The notes under the pieces were generated by a model. The model did not search any database. It was not told the origin of the DNA and saw nothing but the letters and a program-made list of their open reading frames with translations. From assembly GCF_000961885.1 (NCBI RefSeq), contig NZ_JZKH01000060.1:1-49077 (forward strand): DNA of 49,077 nucleotides. Direction: 5' to 3'. This DNA comes from Streptomyces rubellomurinus. GTDB taxonomy: Bacteria; Actinomycetota; Actinomycetes; Streptomycetales; Streptomycetaceae. Numbering within the stretch: position 1 is the first letter of the stretch; each line of letters starts with the position of its first letter. Shown piece after piece: positions 23,123 to 30,933 of this stretch. Made by a program: the position numbers and the translations under genes.

Positions 23123-24379
23123 GTGCTCCAGCACCTCATCACACATGGCGCGGACCTACGCATGGTCCCCACCGACCAAGACCAGCTGGCCGCGGAAGTC
23201 AGGAAGATCCGAGAGGAGCTGCAGACGCTGCCCGCAGGCACGGACGCCGCCCGGACGCGGATCCTGGCGCGGTGGGCCGGCATCGGCCTGCTGAGCCTCG
23301 GCAACTACCACGACGCGCGCACGTTCCTACGGCAGGCGCTCGACCTGGCCGCAGCCAGTGGCAATACCCGGGCCGTCATCGCCACCGAACTCAACCTCGG
23401 CGACGCGCATCGCTACGCCGGTGACGCGGAGATCGCTGACGTGCACTACCGCAAGGCCCTGGACGCCGCCAAGATCCGACACCCGGAACTCGTCGACTTC
23501 GCCCTCCAGCACTTCGGCAAGCACCTCATGGAACAAGGCGACCTTGCGTCTGCACGCGCTCACCTGCGGGAGGCGCGGCGCCTGCGGATCGTCAAGGGTG
23601 ACACCGAGCTGATCGAGTCCACCCAGGCCGCACTCGACCACGTCGAGCTGCTGATCGGACAGGCAACCGCCGGCGCGAACTTGCCGGCGGCCAGTGACGC
23701 AGAAGTGACACAGTGGAGCAGACGATGGACCTCGTGGCTCCAATCCCGCACCACAGCCCGAATGCGGGACCGGTGGGCTGAGGAGTTCACCACCGTGCAG
23801 GAAGCTGTGCGCTCGCTCGGCGCACACGAGCGTGTTCGGCCGCGCCACCTCCGTGATCAGGCGTTTCCCGTCAAGCTGATCGCCGCCATGACGCAGGAGG
23901 CCGAGAAGGCGCTGGCTGCAGACGGGTACCTTCACAACGGCAAGTGGAACGCGGCAGTCGGCGACGCAGCGAACCGCTTCGCCGGGCACGTCGATCTCGC
24001 CGAGGTCGTGGCGCGATCCACCGGCCTGGAGGTCGAACAACCGCACAACGGCGTGTACATCGGCTACCTGGAGGAGGGGCAGTTCCTCGACTTCCACGTT
24101 GACGAGTACGGCTTCGGTGAGGCCAACCTGGTCCTGTGCCTCAAGCACGAGCGCCTGCCGGCGACTCCCGCCGTGAGCACCACAGTCTTCATCGGTGCGG
24201 ACGGCTATCTTGAATGCGATCTCGCAGCAGGAGACTGCGTCGTATTCGATGGCGCGATCACGCCGCACGGCAGGACGCCCCTCAACGCCGGAGAGCGTGT
24301 CATCCTGATCAGCTTCGGCTTCCGTGCGCGTGATCCGGCTACGCGTTCAGCCACGTTGCTCCCGCCGGCCCCACGCTGA
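23123..24379 (+). CDS. TPR protein fused to a 2OG-Fe(II) oxygenase
   Basis: 418 residues from GTG 23123, GGGAGGGG upstream. Residues about 45-175 form TPR-like helix pairs (LGNYHDARTFLRQALDLAAASG; LNLGDAHRYAGDAEIADVHYRKAL; MEQGDLASARAHLREARRL). Residues about 245-405 are a 2-oxoglutarate/Fe(II) dioxygenase: FHVDEYGFGEANLVL supplies His325 and Asp327, PHGRTPLNAGERVILISFGF supplies His382 and the 2OG-binding Arg392. All four key residues are present, so it should be active. A TPR front end suggests binding of a peptide substrate or partner. Together with the HExxH protein it would give two distinct 2OG oxygenases acting on one small peptide. The substrate is inference. Confidence 0.88.
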   Translation: MLQHLITHGADLRMVPTDQDQLAAEVRKIREELQTLPAGTDAARTRILARWAGIGLLSLGNYHDARTFLRQALDLAAASGNTRAVIATELNLGDAHRYAGDAEIADVHYRKALDAAKIRHPELVDFALQHFGKHLMEQGDLASARAHLREARRLRIVKGDTELIESTQAALDHVELLIGQATAGANLPAASDAEVTQWSRRWTSWLQSRTTARMRDRWAEEFTTVQEAVRSLGAHERVRPRHLRDQAFPVKLIAAMTQEAEKALAADGYLHNGKWNAAVGDAANRFAGHVDLAEVVARSTGLEVEQPHNGVYIGYLEEGQFLDFHVDEYGFGEANLVLCLKHERLPATPAVSTTVFIGADGYLECDLAAGDCVVFDGAITPHGRTPLNAGERVILISFGFRARDPATRSATLLPPAPR

Positions 24380-24405
24380 GGGCGGCGAGCGCTGATCAAC
24401 CACCT

Positions 24406-24440
24406 CGGTGGCCCTTCGCTCGTGGAGCGAAGGGCCACCG
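24406..24440. terminator. 16-bp terminator hairpin, right member of the repeated element
   Basis: CGGTGGCCCTTCGCTC and complement, loop GTG. It serves the convergent ends of the TPR-2OG gene and the DUF397 gene. Confidence 0.9.
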
Positions 24441-24475
24441 GGGTCAGGGGGTGTGGTGGTCGAACTCGCCGGCTT
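24407..24475. repeat. Right direct repeat flanking the peptide cassette
   Basis: Near-identical copy of 19202-19271. Here the repeat continues into an intact DUF397 gene, so this is the original site and the left copy is the severed duplicate. Confidence 0.9.
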
Positions 24476-24638
24476 TGGCGGCGAGGAGGAAGGTGGCGAG
24501 GGTGGTGGGGGTGGCGCGGACCACGGCCCCGCGTGCGTCGGACTCGCGGAGTTCGACGTGTGGGTGGACGGTGCGTACCTCGACGCAGTCATCACTTCCG
24601 CTGGAGTAGCTGGACTTCTGCCATGCGGAGTCAGTCAA
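24444..24638 (-). CDS. DUF397 protein
   Basis: 64 residues, family-typical. WQKSSYSSGSDDCVEVR, ELRESDARGAVV and FLLAAKAGEFDHHTP are the DUF397 signature blocks. The start is a TTG at 24638 that overlaps the stop of the YciI-like gene by 8 bases, suggesting translational coupling. DUF397 proteins usually follow an XRE regulator and act with it (WhiJ/AbaA-type systems); here the upstream gene is not a regulator, which is unusual and may reflect rearrangement. Its last 11 codons and terminator are the sequence duplicated at 19202-19271. Confidence 0.93.
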   Translation of the reverse strand: MTDSAWQKSSYSSGSDDCVEVRTVHPHVELRESDARGAVVRATPTTLATFLLAAKAGEFDHHTP

Positions 24639-24930
24639 GCTCGTGCCCGATGTAGTCGGCGAGGTAGCCGAGGATCGGGTTCCACTGGGCGATGCGGACC
24701 TCGCCGAGGACGCCCGCCTCGCTGTACGGATCGCCGGCGACGAGTTGCTGCACCTCGGGTTCGTCGGCCGCGCGGAAGATGAGCAGGCCGCCGGTGTCGC
24801 TGGTCAGCGGGCCGGAGAGGACGAGCTTGCCGTTCTTCTGGAGTTCCGTCAGGTACGCGCGGTGCCTGGGACGGATCTCGAGGTGGCGCTTGTCGGTGGT
24901 GAAGACGTACTCGACTGCGTAGTAGGCCAT
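24631..24930 (-). CDS. YciI-like protein
   Basis: 99 residues, the normal size of this ferredoxin-like-fold family. Seen: EYVFTTDKRHLEIRPRHRAYLTELQKNGKLVLSGPL (His and Arg of the putative active site) and LVAGDPYSEAGVLGEVRIAQWNPIL, both YciI hallmarks. Function in the family is poorly known; some members are dehalogenase-like or lyase-like. Coupled to the DUF397 gene by an 8-base overlap. Confidence 0.92.
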   Translation of the reverse strand: MAYYAVEYVFTTDKRHLEIRPRHRAYLTELQKNGKLVLSGPLTSDTGGLLIFRAADEPEVQQLVAGDPYSEAGVLGEVRIAQWNPILGYLADYIGHELD

Positions 24931-25011
24931 GGCGTCCGCCGCGCTCCTCGTTCGATGGGTGTGGAACGGAACACCAACTGTGCCAGGACACCCCGCCCAA
25001 CGCGAGAGCGG

Positions 25012-25710
25012 TCAGTTGACCTGACCGGCGGGCCGCACGACGAGGTGGTTGACGTCGACGCCCTCGGGCTGGTTGACGGCGAACAGGATCGTGTCGGCGA
25101 CCTGCTCGGCGGTCAGCGTCGGCGCCTCCGCGGGCGATCCACCGCGCTCGTCCCAGAACGGGGTGTCGACAACTCCCGGGGCGACGACGGTGACGCCGAT
25201 GCGGTCCTTGGCCACCAGGAGTCGGACGTTCTCGGCCAGCGCGTGCGCGGCCCACTTGGTCACGGAGTACAGGTTGCCGGGCGTGTTCCTGGTGCCCGCG
25301 ACCGAACCGACGATCACGATCCGCCCCTTGGACTCCCTCAGGTGCGGCAGCGTCTCGCGGACCAGCAGAGCCGGGCCGAGGACGTTGGTGAGGACCATGG
25401 CGCGCATGGCGGTCGGGTCGTGGTCCTCCAGCGTGCCCGGCAGGGAGTACCCGGCGTTCGCGATCACCGTGTCCAAACGGCCCCACTGGTCGGTGACTTG
25501 GCGTACGGCAGTGGCGACGTGGTTCTCGTCGGCGGCGTCACCGGCGATGGTCAGGAGGCGGTCACCCGCGCCGGTGGAGGTGGCGAACGCGGCGAGGCGA
25601 TCGGCGTCTCGGCCGGTGATCGCCACCCGGTGGCCCTGCTTGAGCAGTGCACGGGCAGTGGCCGCACCGATCCCGCTCGAACCGCCGGTGATCAACGTGA
25701 CGGGTTCCAT
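25012..25710 (-). CDS. Short-chain dehydrogenase/reductase
   Basis: 232 residues. TGGSSGIG at about residues 8-15, NAGYS (NNAG-type motif) at about 89, VGSVAGTRNTPGN with catalytic Ser, YSVTK as YxxxK at about 148, and VVAPGVVDTPF. A classical NAD(P)H-dependent SDR with substrate unknown. It precedes YciI on the same strand with an 80-base gap. Confidence 0.93.
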   Translation of the reverse strand: MEPVTLITGGSSGIGAATARALLKQGHRVAITGRDADRLAAFATSTGAGDRLLTIAGDAADENHVATAVRQVTDQWGRLDTVIANAGYSLPGTLEDHDPTAMRAMVLTNVLGPALLVRETLPHLRESKGRIVIVGSVAGTRNTPGNLYSVTKWAAHALAENVRLLVAKDRIGVTVVAPGVVDTPFWDERGGSPAEAPTLTAEQVADTILFAVNQPEGVDVNHLVVRPAGQVN

Positions 25711-25764
25711 GGCACGGCCTCCTGGGTGACGGCGGAAATTGGCGCACGCAGGCTACCCGATCAT

Positions 25765-25798
25765 GATGGCCCTTCGCCCGGTGGAGCGAAGGGCCATC
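25765..25798. terminator. 13-bp hairpin, third copy of the DUF397-associated terminator
   Basis: GATGGCCCTTCGC and complement around an 8-base loop. Related to, but diverged from, the hairpins at 19200 and 24406. Confidence 0.8.
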
Positions 25799-25803
25799 GA
25801 GGG

Positions 25804-25998
25804 TCAGGTGGCGTGGTGGTCGAACTCGCCGGCCTTGGCGCCGAGGAGGAACCCGGCGAACTTGGCGGGAGCAGTGCGAACGATGGCCTCGCTGCAGTCG
25901 GACTCGCGAAGCTCGACCAGTCCGGCAACGGTTCGCACCTCGACGCACTCGTCACTGGAGCTGGAAAAGCTGGACTTCTGCCAGACGGAACTATGCAT
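25804..25998 (-). CDS. DUF397 protein (BldB/AbaA-D-like)
   Basis: 64 residues with WQKSSFSSSSDECVEVRT, ELRESDCSEAIV and FLLGAKAGEFDHHAT. Starts inside the end of the XRE gene (8-base overlap). In Streptomyces such DUF397 proteins work with the adjacent WhiJ-like XRE protein, probably by direct binding. Confidence 0.95.
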   Translation of the reverse strand: MHSSVWQKSSFSSSSDECVEVRTVAGLVELRESDCSEAIVRTAPAKFAGFLLGAKAGEFDHHAT

Positions 25999-26857
25999 GC
26001 TTGCCTTCCATTTCCTTCTTTACGGACCCGATGAAGTCTCGGGACTCAGTCTCCGACAGGGCACGGGACTCGAATCGGGCGATCAGAGATCGGAACTTCC
26101 CCACATGTGCTGGGGCATCGAAGATCCGGCAGCCGAGGCTCGTGTCAACCTGCGCCGCATCCAGTTCGGGAATCGGCCCCTCGGCGTACGTAAAGGTCAC
26201 GCTTGAGCTCGGGACGGCGCTGACGTCGAACGGGATCACTCGGATCGAAATGCTCTCCTGCTCGGAGTCTTCGATGAGAGCGCCGAGTTGTTCGGCAAGG
26301 ACCGCTGGGCTGCTGAACTGCATCCGCAGTGCCGCTTCATGGATGAACGTCGAGTACGGCACTGCACCGGATCGGATAAGCCGCTGACGCTGCATCCGAA
26401 ACGCCGTCCTGAGGTCGATCTCGTGCCGAGGCAGGGGCGGGAAGGTCTGAGCGAAGACGGAAGAGGCATAGACACCGGTCTGGAGCAGGCCGGGAACGAA
26501 GGCCATCGAATAGGTGGTGAGCCTTCTGGCCTGGCCTTCGAACTCCGCGACGTCGATGAAGTCCTCGGCCAGGGAGGCACGGAACTCCTCCCACCAGCCC
26601 GGCTTCTCGCGATCGGTGATGATGTCCGAGAGCGCGGCGATCAAGGGATCGTTGACGCACATGCAGGCTGCGGCGATCGTCCGCAGGCGCTCCACGCTGA
26701 TGCCGATCTTCCCGGCCTCCATCTGCGTCACCTGCGCCGGGCTCATGCCGACTGCGCGACCGAGCTCGCCGTTGCGGAAGCCGGCCTGCTCGCGCATCCT
26801 TCGCAGCTCGGCGCCGAGCCGCCGCTGGCGGAGTGTGGGGTTCGTGCGGGGAGCCAT
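25991..26857 (-). CDS. XRE-family regulator with DUF5753 (WhiJ-like)
   Basis: 288 residues. HTH about residues 13-65 (LGAELRRMREQAGFRNGELGRAVGMSPAQVTQMEAGK). Then a DUF5753-type domain: EFEGQARRLTTYSMAFVPGLLQTGVYA, FIHEAALRMQF, RVIPFDVSAVPSSSVTFTYAEG. This layout is the WhiJ-like regulator family of Streptomyces development and secondary metabolism. It is coupled to the DUF397 gene and divergent from a HATPase gene, completing the usual three-gene unit. Confidence 0.95.
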   Translation of the reverse strand: MAPRTNPTLRQRRLGAELRRMREQAGFRNGELGRAVGMSPAQVTQMEAGKIGISVERLRTIAAACMCVNDPLIAALSDIITDREKPGWWEEFRASLAEDFIDVAEFEGQARRLTTYSMAFVPGLLQTGVYASSVFAQTFPPLPRHEIDLRTAFRMQRQRLIRSGAVPYSTFIHEAALRMQFSSPAVLAEQLGALIEDSEQESISIRVIPFDVSAVPSSSVTFTYAEGPIPELDAAQVDTSLGCRIFDAPAHVGKFRSLIARFESRALSETESRDFIGSVKKEMEGKHA

Positions 26858-27063
26858 GACGTCCTTCCGGGCAGGTTCGGCCCCAGTCTGCCGCGCGGCT
26901 CGCCAGACGGTCCATCCAGGGGCGGCCGTTAACTCGTGAGAGGGAACATCCCGGATACGGGTAAAAGTTGATCTGGTGGCGCGCTATGGTCATCTCACCT
27001 CGATCCGATGGATCGTCAACAACCGCTGTCCACGCAGCGGTTCACCGCCTCACGGAGGCTTCC

Positions 27064-27426
27064 ATGTGCAACCGCAACACGCCCTCGCTCGCCATCTCCC
27101 GGCAGGCCCTCCGCCACGCCCTGACCCGCTTCGGCTGGGACTCCGAGGTCATCTTCAACGCCGAACTCGCCCTGGTCGAGCTGATCGTGAACGCGTGGCG
27201 CCACGGCGACACCCCCGCGCCCGTCGTCCACTTCTCCCTCGTCACCCGCACCCTCCGGGTCTGCGTCTCCGACGAGAGCGACGCCCTCCCCACCCCCCGC
27301 ACCCCCGGTGACCTCGCCGAGGCCGGGCGGGGCCTCCAGCTGATCGAGGGCCTCACCCACCGCTGGGGCGTCGAGCCCCAGAAGCGCGGCAAGATCGTTT
27401 GGTACGAGCTGGACTTCGTCGCGTGA
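27064..27426 (+). CDS. HATPase-fold anti-sigma-factor-like kinase (AbaA-A/RsbW-like)
   Basis: 120 residues from ATG 27064 with GGAGG upstream. NAELALVELIVNAWRHG is the N-box and DLAEAGRGLQLIEGLTHRWGV the G-box region of RsbW-type GHKL ATPases. It forms the third member of the WhiJ/DUF397/HATPase unit, transcribed divergently. It probably binds a sigma or anti-anti-sigma factor, but the partner is not in the window. Confidence 0.92.
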   Translation: MCNRNTPSLAISRQALRHALTRFGWDSEVIFNAELALVELIVNAWRHGDTPAPVVHFSLVTRTLRVCVSDESDALPTPRTPGDLAEAGRGLQLIEGLTHRWGVEPQKRGKIVWYELDFVA

Positions 27427-27569
27427 GCCCCGGCACTGTAACTTTCCTCATCGGCGCCGCCTTCGCCGTCCTCCTCACCCTGGCCTTCGCCACCGTCGCC
27501 CTCGGCGTCATCACGGCCCTCCGGATGCCGAAGCCCGACGACGAGCAGGACCGCCACATCCGCGTCTGA
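27423..27569 (+). CDS. 48-residue single-span membrane peptide
   Basis: GTG at 27423 overlaps the HATPase stop (GTGA). One strongly hydrophobic span (FLIGAAFAVLLTLAFATVAL) is followed by a short charged tail (KPDDEQDRHIRV) in the cytoplasm. The tight coupling argues it is real; function unknown. Confidence 0.75.
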   Translation: MSPGTVTFLIGAAFAVLLTLAFATVALGVITALRMPKPDDEQDRHIRV

Positions 27570-27781
27570 CCACGCTGCCAACGCCGAGCCGGGTGCCCAA
27601 CTCGGCTCGGCGGCACGGCAATCCGACCTCCGGTCCGGACTCCGACGAGCAGTCACGTTGATATCCGTCGGATTGCGTTGACTCTTGACGGCATCTGTTT
27701 GATTTGGTTCGCTTTCCACCGCCCTGCGCAGGGGAGCCAGTTCCTGAACCACCGTCCGTCCCTCCGGACCCAGGAGACACG

Positions 27782-29890
27782 ATGCGCAAGTCGTGGGCCG
27801 CGTTACTCGCGGCTTCACTGGCGGCAGCACCCCTCGCCGCCGCCCCGCTCACCAGCACCCCCGCCGCCGCGGCAGACTCCCCCGGCGCCGCAGCCGCACC
27901 CGCCCCCACCCCGCCCATGGGCTGGAACGACTGGAACGCCTTCGGCTGCGACGTCGACGAGCAGTTGGTCGAGCAGACCGCCGACAAACTGGTCTCGACC
28001 GGCCTCGCCGCCGCCGGCTACCAGTACGTCAACATCGACGACTGCTGGATGGCCAAGTCCCGCGACGCCCAGGGCCGGCTCGTCCCCGACCCGGTCAAGT
28101 TCCCGCACGGCATCACGGGCGTCGCCGACTACATCCACGCCAAGGGCCTCAAGCTCGGCATCTACGAGAGCGCCGGCACCCTGACCTGTGCCGGCTACCC
28201 CGGCAGCCTCGACCACGAGCAGCAGGACGCGGCCTCCTTCGCCTCCTGGGGTGTCGACTACCTCAAGTACGACAACTGCTACAACCAGGGCATACCGTCC
28301 CAGCAGCGCTACCGCGCGATGGGCGACGCGCTCGCCAAGGCCGGCCGCCCGATCGTCTACAGCCTCTGCAACTGGGGCCTGGAAAGCGTGTGGACCTGGG
28401 GCCGTACGGTCGGCCAACTCTGGCGCACCACGGGCGACATCGACCCCTCCTTCGGCCGGATGCTGGAGATCTTCCACGCGAACGCCAAGCTCGCCGACGC
28501 CGCCGGCCCGGGCGGCTGGAACGACCCGGACATGCTGGAAGTCGGCAACGGCATGACGGCCACCGAGAACCGCGCCCACTTCTCGCTCTGGGCGGAGATG
28601 GCGGCCCCGCTCATCGCCGGCACCGATCTGCGCAAGGCGAGCGCGGACACCCTCGCCGTCTACGGCAACACCGAGGTCATCGCCGTCGACCAGGACCGGC
28701 TCGGCAAGCAGGGCCGCCCGGTGAGCATGGCCGGGGGCCTGGACGTCCTGGCCAAGCCGCTCGCCGACGGCAGCGTCGCCGTCACGCTGTTCAACGAGAA
28801 CCCGCAGCCCGCCGCGATCTCGACCACCGCCGCCGCGGTCGGCCTGCCGAGCGCCAAGGGGTACCTGCTGCGGGACCTCTGGCAGCACAGCACCGGGGAG
28901 ACCGCCGGCACGATCAGCGCCACCGTGCCCGGCCACGGCGCCGTGATGTACAAGGTCACCCCGACCGACCACCCGGGCGGGCAGCACCCGGACCTCGCCC
29001 TCGACACCAAGGTGCCCGACCTCGCCCCCGGCGGCTCGGCCACCGTCACCACGACCCTCGTCAACAACGGCGCCCAGTCCGCGAACGACGTCCAGCTCGG
29101 GCTGGACGCCCCGGCCGGCTGGACGGTCGAGCCGCTGTCCCCGACCCGGATCGGGCACGTGCCGCCCGGGGGCCGGGCGCAGGCCACCTTCCGCGTGACC
29201 GTCCCGGCGAAGCTGCCGACGCCGATCACCCGGGCCACCCTCACCGGCACGGTCAGCGCGAAGGGGCCGGGCGGCCCGCAGAGCGTGACCGCGCCCACGC
29301 CGGTCGTGCTGGCCGCGCCCGTGCAGGCGCCGTACCGGACCTTCTCCGACACCACCGCCGTCTTCGGCGCGCAGGACGGGACCTTCGCCATCGACGGCGC
29401 GGGCGCCGACCTCTACTACGACGTCGACGAGTACAGCGCCGTCTACCGGCCGGGCGCCGAGCACGACGGCTCCACCACGGTCGTGAAGCTCACCTCGCAG
29501 GCGCCGACCAGCGAGTGGGCCAAGGCCGGGATCATGGTCCGCAACGACATCACCAAGCCCGCCCAGTCCCCCGGGTACCTCATCCTGGCCGAGGCCCCCG
29601 GCAAGGGCTACGTGCTGCAGTGGGACAGCGACGGCGACGGCAAGCTGGACTCCAACAGCGCGCCGGCGAACCAGGGTTCGGGTTCGGCGACGTACCCGAG
29701 CTGGCTGAAGCTGGTCCGCGAGGGCTCGACGTACACCGGCTACTCCTCCACCGACGGGACCACCTGGACGCAGGTCGGCCGGGCCACCCTCCCGGGCGCG
29801 GCGGCGAGCCAGGACGTCGGGGTGTTCACCAGCTCGCACAGCGCGGGCACCAGCGGCGAGGCCGACTTCACGGGCTTCACCCAGAGCTGA
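27782..29890 (+). CDS. Secreted GH27 alpha-galactosidase with NEW3 and C-terminal accessory domain
   Basis: 702 residues from ATG 27782 with AGGAGA upstream. Residues 1-32 are a Sec signal peptide. The GH27 catalytic domain begins TPPMGWNDWNAFGC at about 43; NIDDCW at 84-89; nucleophile Asp164 in YLKYDNC; acid/base Asp in GGWNDPDML at about 245-252; the beta-sandwich domain ends near 395. Next is an NPCBM-associated NEW3-type domain (about 400-510, LALDTKVPDLAPGGSATVTTTLVNNG), then about 190 residues of concanavalin-like accessory module (WAKAGIMVRNDITKP, GYVLQWDSDGDGKLD). It should hydrolyse alpha-1,6-galactosides or galactomannan outside the cell. A 20-bp terminator follows. Confidence 0.96.
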   Translation: MRKSWAALLAASLAAAPLAAAPLTSTPAAAADSPGAAAAPAPTPPMGWNDWNAFGCDVDEQLVEQTADKLVSTGLAAAGYQYVNIDDCWMAKSRDAQGRLVPDPVKFPHGITGVADYIHAKGLKLGIYESAGTLTCAGYPGSLDHEQQDAASFASWGVDYLKYDNCYNQGIPSQQRYRAMGDALAKAGRPIVYSLCNWGLESVWTWGRTVGQLWRTTGDIDPSFGRMLEIFHANAKLADAAGPGGWNDPDMLEVGNGMTATENRAHFSLWAEMAAPLIAGTDLRKASADTLAVYGNTEVIAVDQDRLGKQGRPVSMAGGLDVLAKPLADGSVAVTLFNENPQPAAISTTAAAVGLPSAKGYLLRDLWQHSTGETAGTISATVPGHGAVMYKVTPTDHPGGQHPDLALDTKVPDLAPGGSATVTTTLVNNGAQSANDVQLGLDAPAGWTVEPLSPTRIGHVPPGGRAQATFRVTVPAKLPTPITRATLTGTVSAKGPGGPQSVTAPTPVVLAAPVQAPYRTFSDTTAVFGAQDGTFAIDGAGADLYYDVDEYSAVYRPGAEHDGSTTVVKLTSQAPTSEWAKAGIMVRNDITKPAQSPGYLILAEAPGKGYVLQWDSDGDGKLDSNSAPANQGSGSATYPSWLKLVREGSTYTGYSSTDGTTWTQVGRATLPGAAASQDVGVFTSSHSAGTSGEADFTGFTQS

Positions 29891-29900
29891 GCAGGCCGCA

Positions 29901-29945
29901 CGCGGGGCCCCGGCCGGTCGGGAGTCGACCGGCCGGGGCCCCGCG
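29901..29945. terminator. Very strong 20-bp hairpin between convergent genes
   Basis: A perfect 20-bp stem at 29901-29920 and 29926-29945 with loop GGAGT lies 10 bases past the galactosidase stop and 5 bases from the convergent stop. Confidence 0.9.
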
Positions 29946-29950
29946 CGGGC

Positions 29951-30706
29951 CTACCGCAGGTGCCGGGCGTTCAGGTGCCGGGCGAAGAACCCGGCCGCGT
30001 CCTCGCCCGCGAACCGCGGAACGCCGGTGTGGCCGCCCATGTTGGCGTGCAGGGTCTTCTCCTTGCTGCCGAAGGCGTCGAACAGCTCCAGGGACGCCTG
30101 CCGGTCGTTCCCCTCGTCGTCCCACTGCAGCAGCACGTGCAGCGGAATGCTGACCTGCCGCGCCTCCTCGACGATGGCGCGCGGGACCAGGCTCCCGGCG
30201 AAGAGGCCGGCGGCCACGATGCGCGGTTCGACCACCGCCAGGCGGACCCCGATGGAGATCACTCCCCCCGAGTACCCGACCGGCCCGCCGATCTCCGGCA
30301 GCGCCAGCACGGCGTCCAGGGTGGCCCGCGCCTCCGGGACGGCCAGCTCGACCAGCGGGAGGACGAGGGCGTCGACGATCTCGGCGCCGACCGGCTCGCC
30401 GGCCTGCATCGCCCGCCGCAGGTCGGCGCGGCCCTGTTCGAGGACGGCCAGTCGGGGCCGGTCACCACCGCCCGGGAGCTCGACGGTGACCGCGGCGAAG
30501 CCGTCCGCCGCCGCACGCCGGGCCCGCTCCACGAGCCGGGGGTACATCGCGCGCAGGCCGAGCGGGGGGAGGCCGAGCAGGATCAGCGGCACCGGCTGGG
30601 ACGCGGAGGCGGATGCGGGCGTCCACAGGATGCCGGGGATCTCGCCGAGGGTGAATTCGCGTTCGAGGACGCCGTCGTCGAGGCGTCGCTCAGAAGTGAT
30701 GTGCAT
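29951..30706 (-). CDS. Alpha/beta hydrolase (dienelactone-hydrolase-like)
   Basis: 251 residues. GPVGYSGGVISIG contains the nucleophile elbow in the form GYSGG, so Ser is nucleophile. The Asp and His candidates lie in LLQWDDEGN and MGGHTGVP near the C-terminus. Positions fit an alpha/beta hydrolase of the dienelactone hydrolase/small esterase kind. No signal peptide is seen. Substrate unknown. Confidence 0.85.
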   Translation of the reverse strand: MHITSERRLDDGVLEREFTLGEIPGILWTPASASASQPVPLILLGLPPLGLRAMYPRLVERARRAAADGFAAVTVELPGGGDRPRLAVLEQGRADLRRAMQAGEPVGAEIVDALVLPLVELAVPEARATLDAVLALPEIGGPVGYSGGVISIGVRLAVVEPRIVAAGLFAGSLVPRAIVEEARQVSIPLHVLLQWDDEGNDRQASLELFDAFGSKEKTLHANMGGHTGVPRFAGEDAAGFFARHLNARHLR

Positions 30707-30933
30707 GGTCGTGCCTTTCGGGAGTGCTCTGAAAGCGGCGCTCCCGGACGACGACCTATCGCCCGACCGTGACCCCGGAGGGGAGCACCCATGTCGATCC
30801 TGCGTTCACGGGTACCACCTCCTCGTTCTCTCCCACGGTCACCGGCACCGTAGCAGCGGTCGTCGTGCTCCGCCAAGCCCGGCGCCGCCCGGAGCGTTCT
30901 CCGGACGGCGCGCGGACGTGCCCCGCCGCGGCG

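Noticed and set aside
27656..27781. Promoter of the GH27 gene (TTGACT/TTGACG boxes near 27680)
   Set aside because: Plausible -35 boxes but no good -10 at 17-bp spacing, so no position is claimed.
30707..30933. A small minus-strand frame (VGENEEVVPVNAGSTW) between the hydrolase and RCC1 genes
   Set aside because: No convincing start or ribosome site within the intergenic region; the frame opens inside the RCC1 gene.
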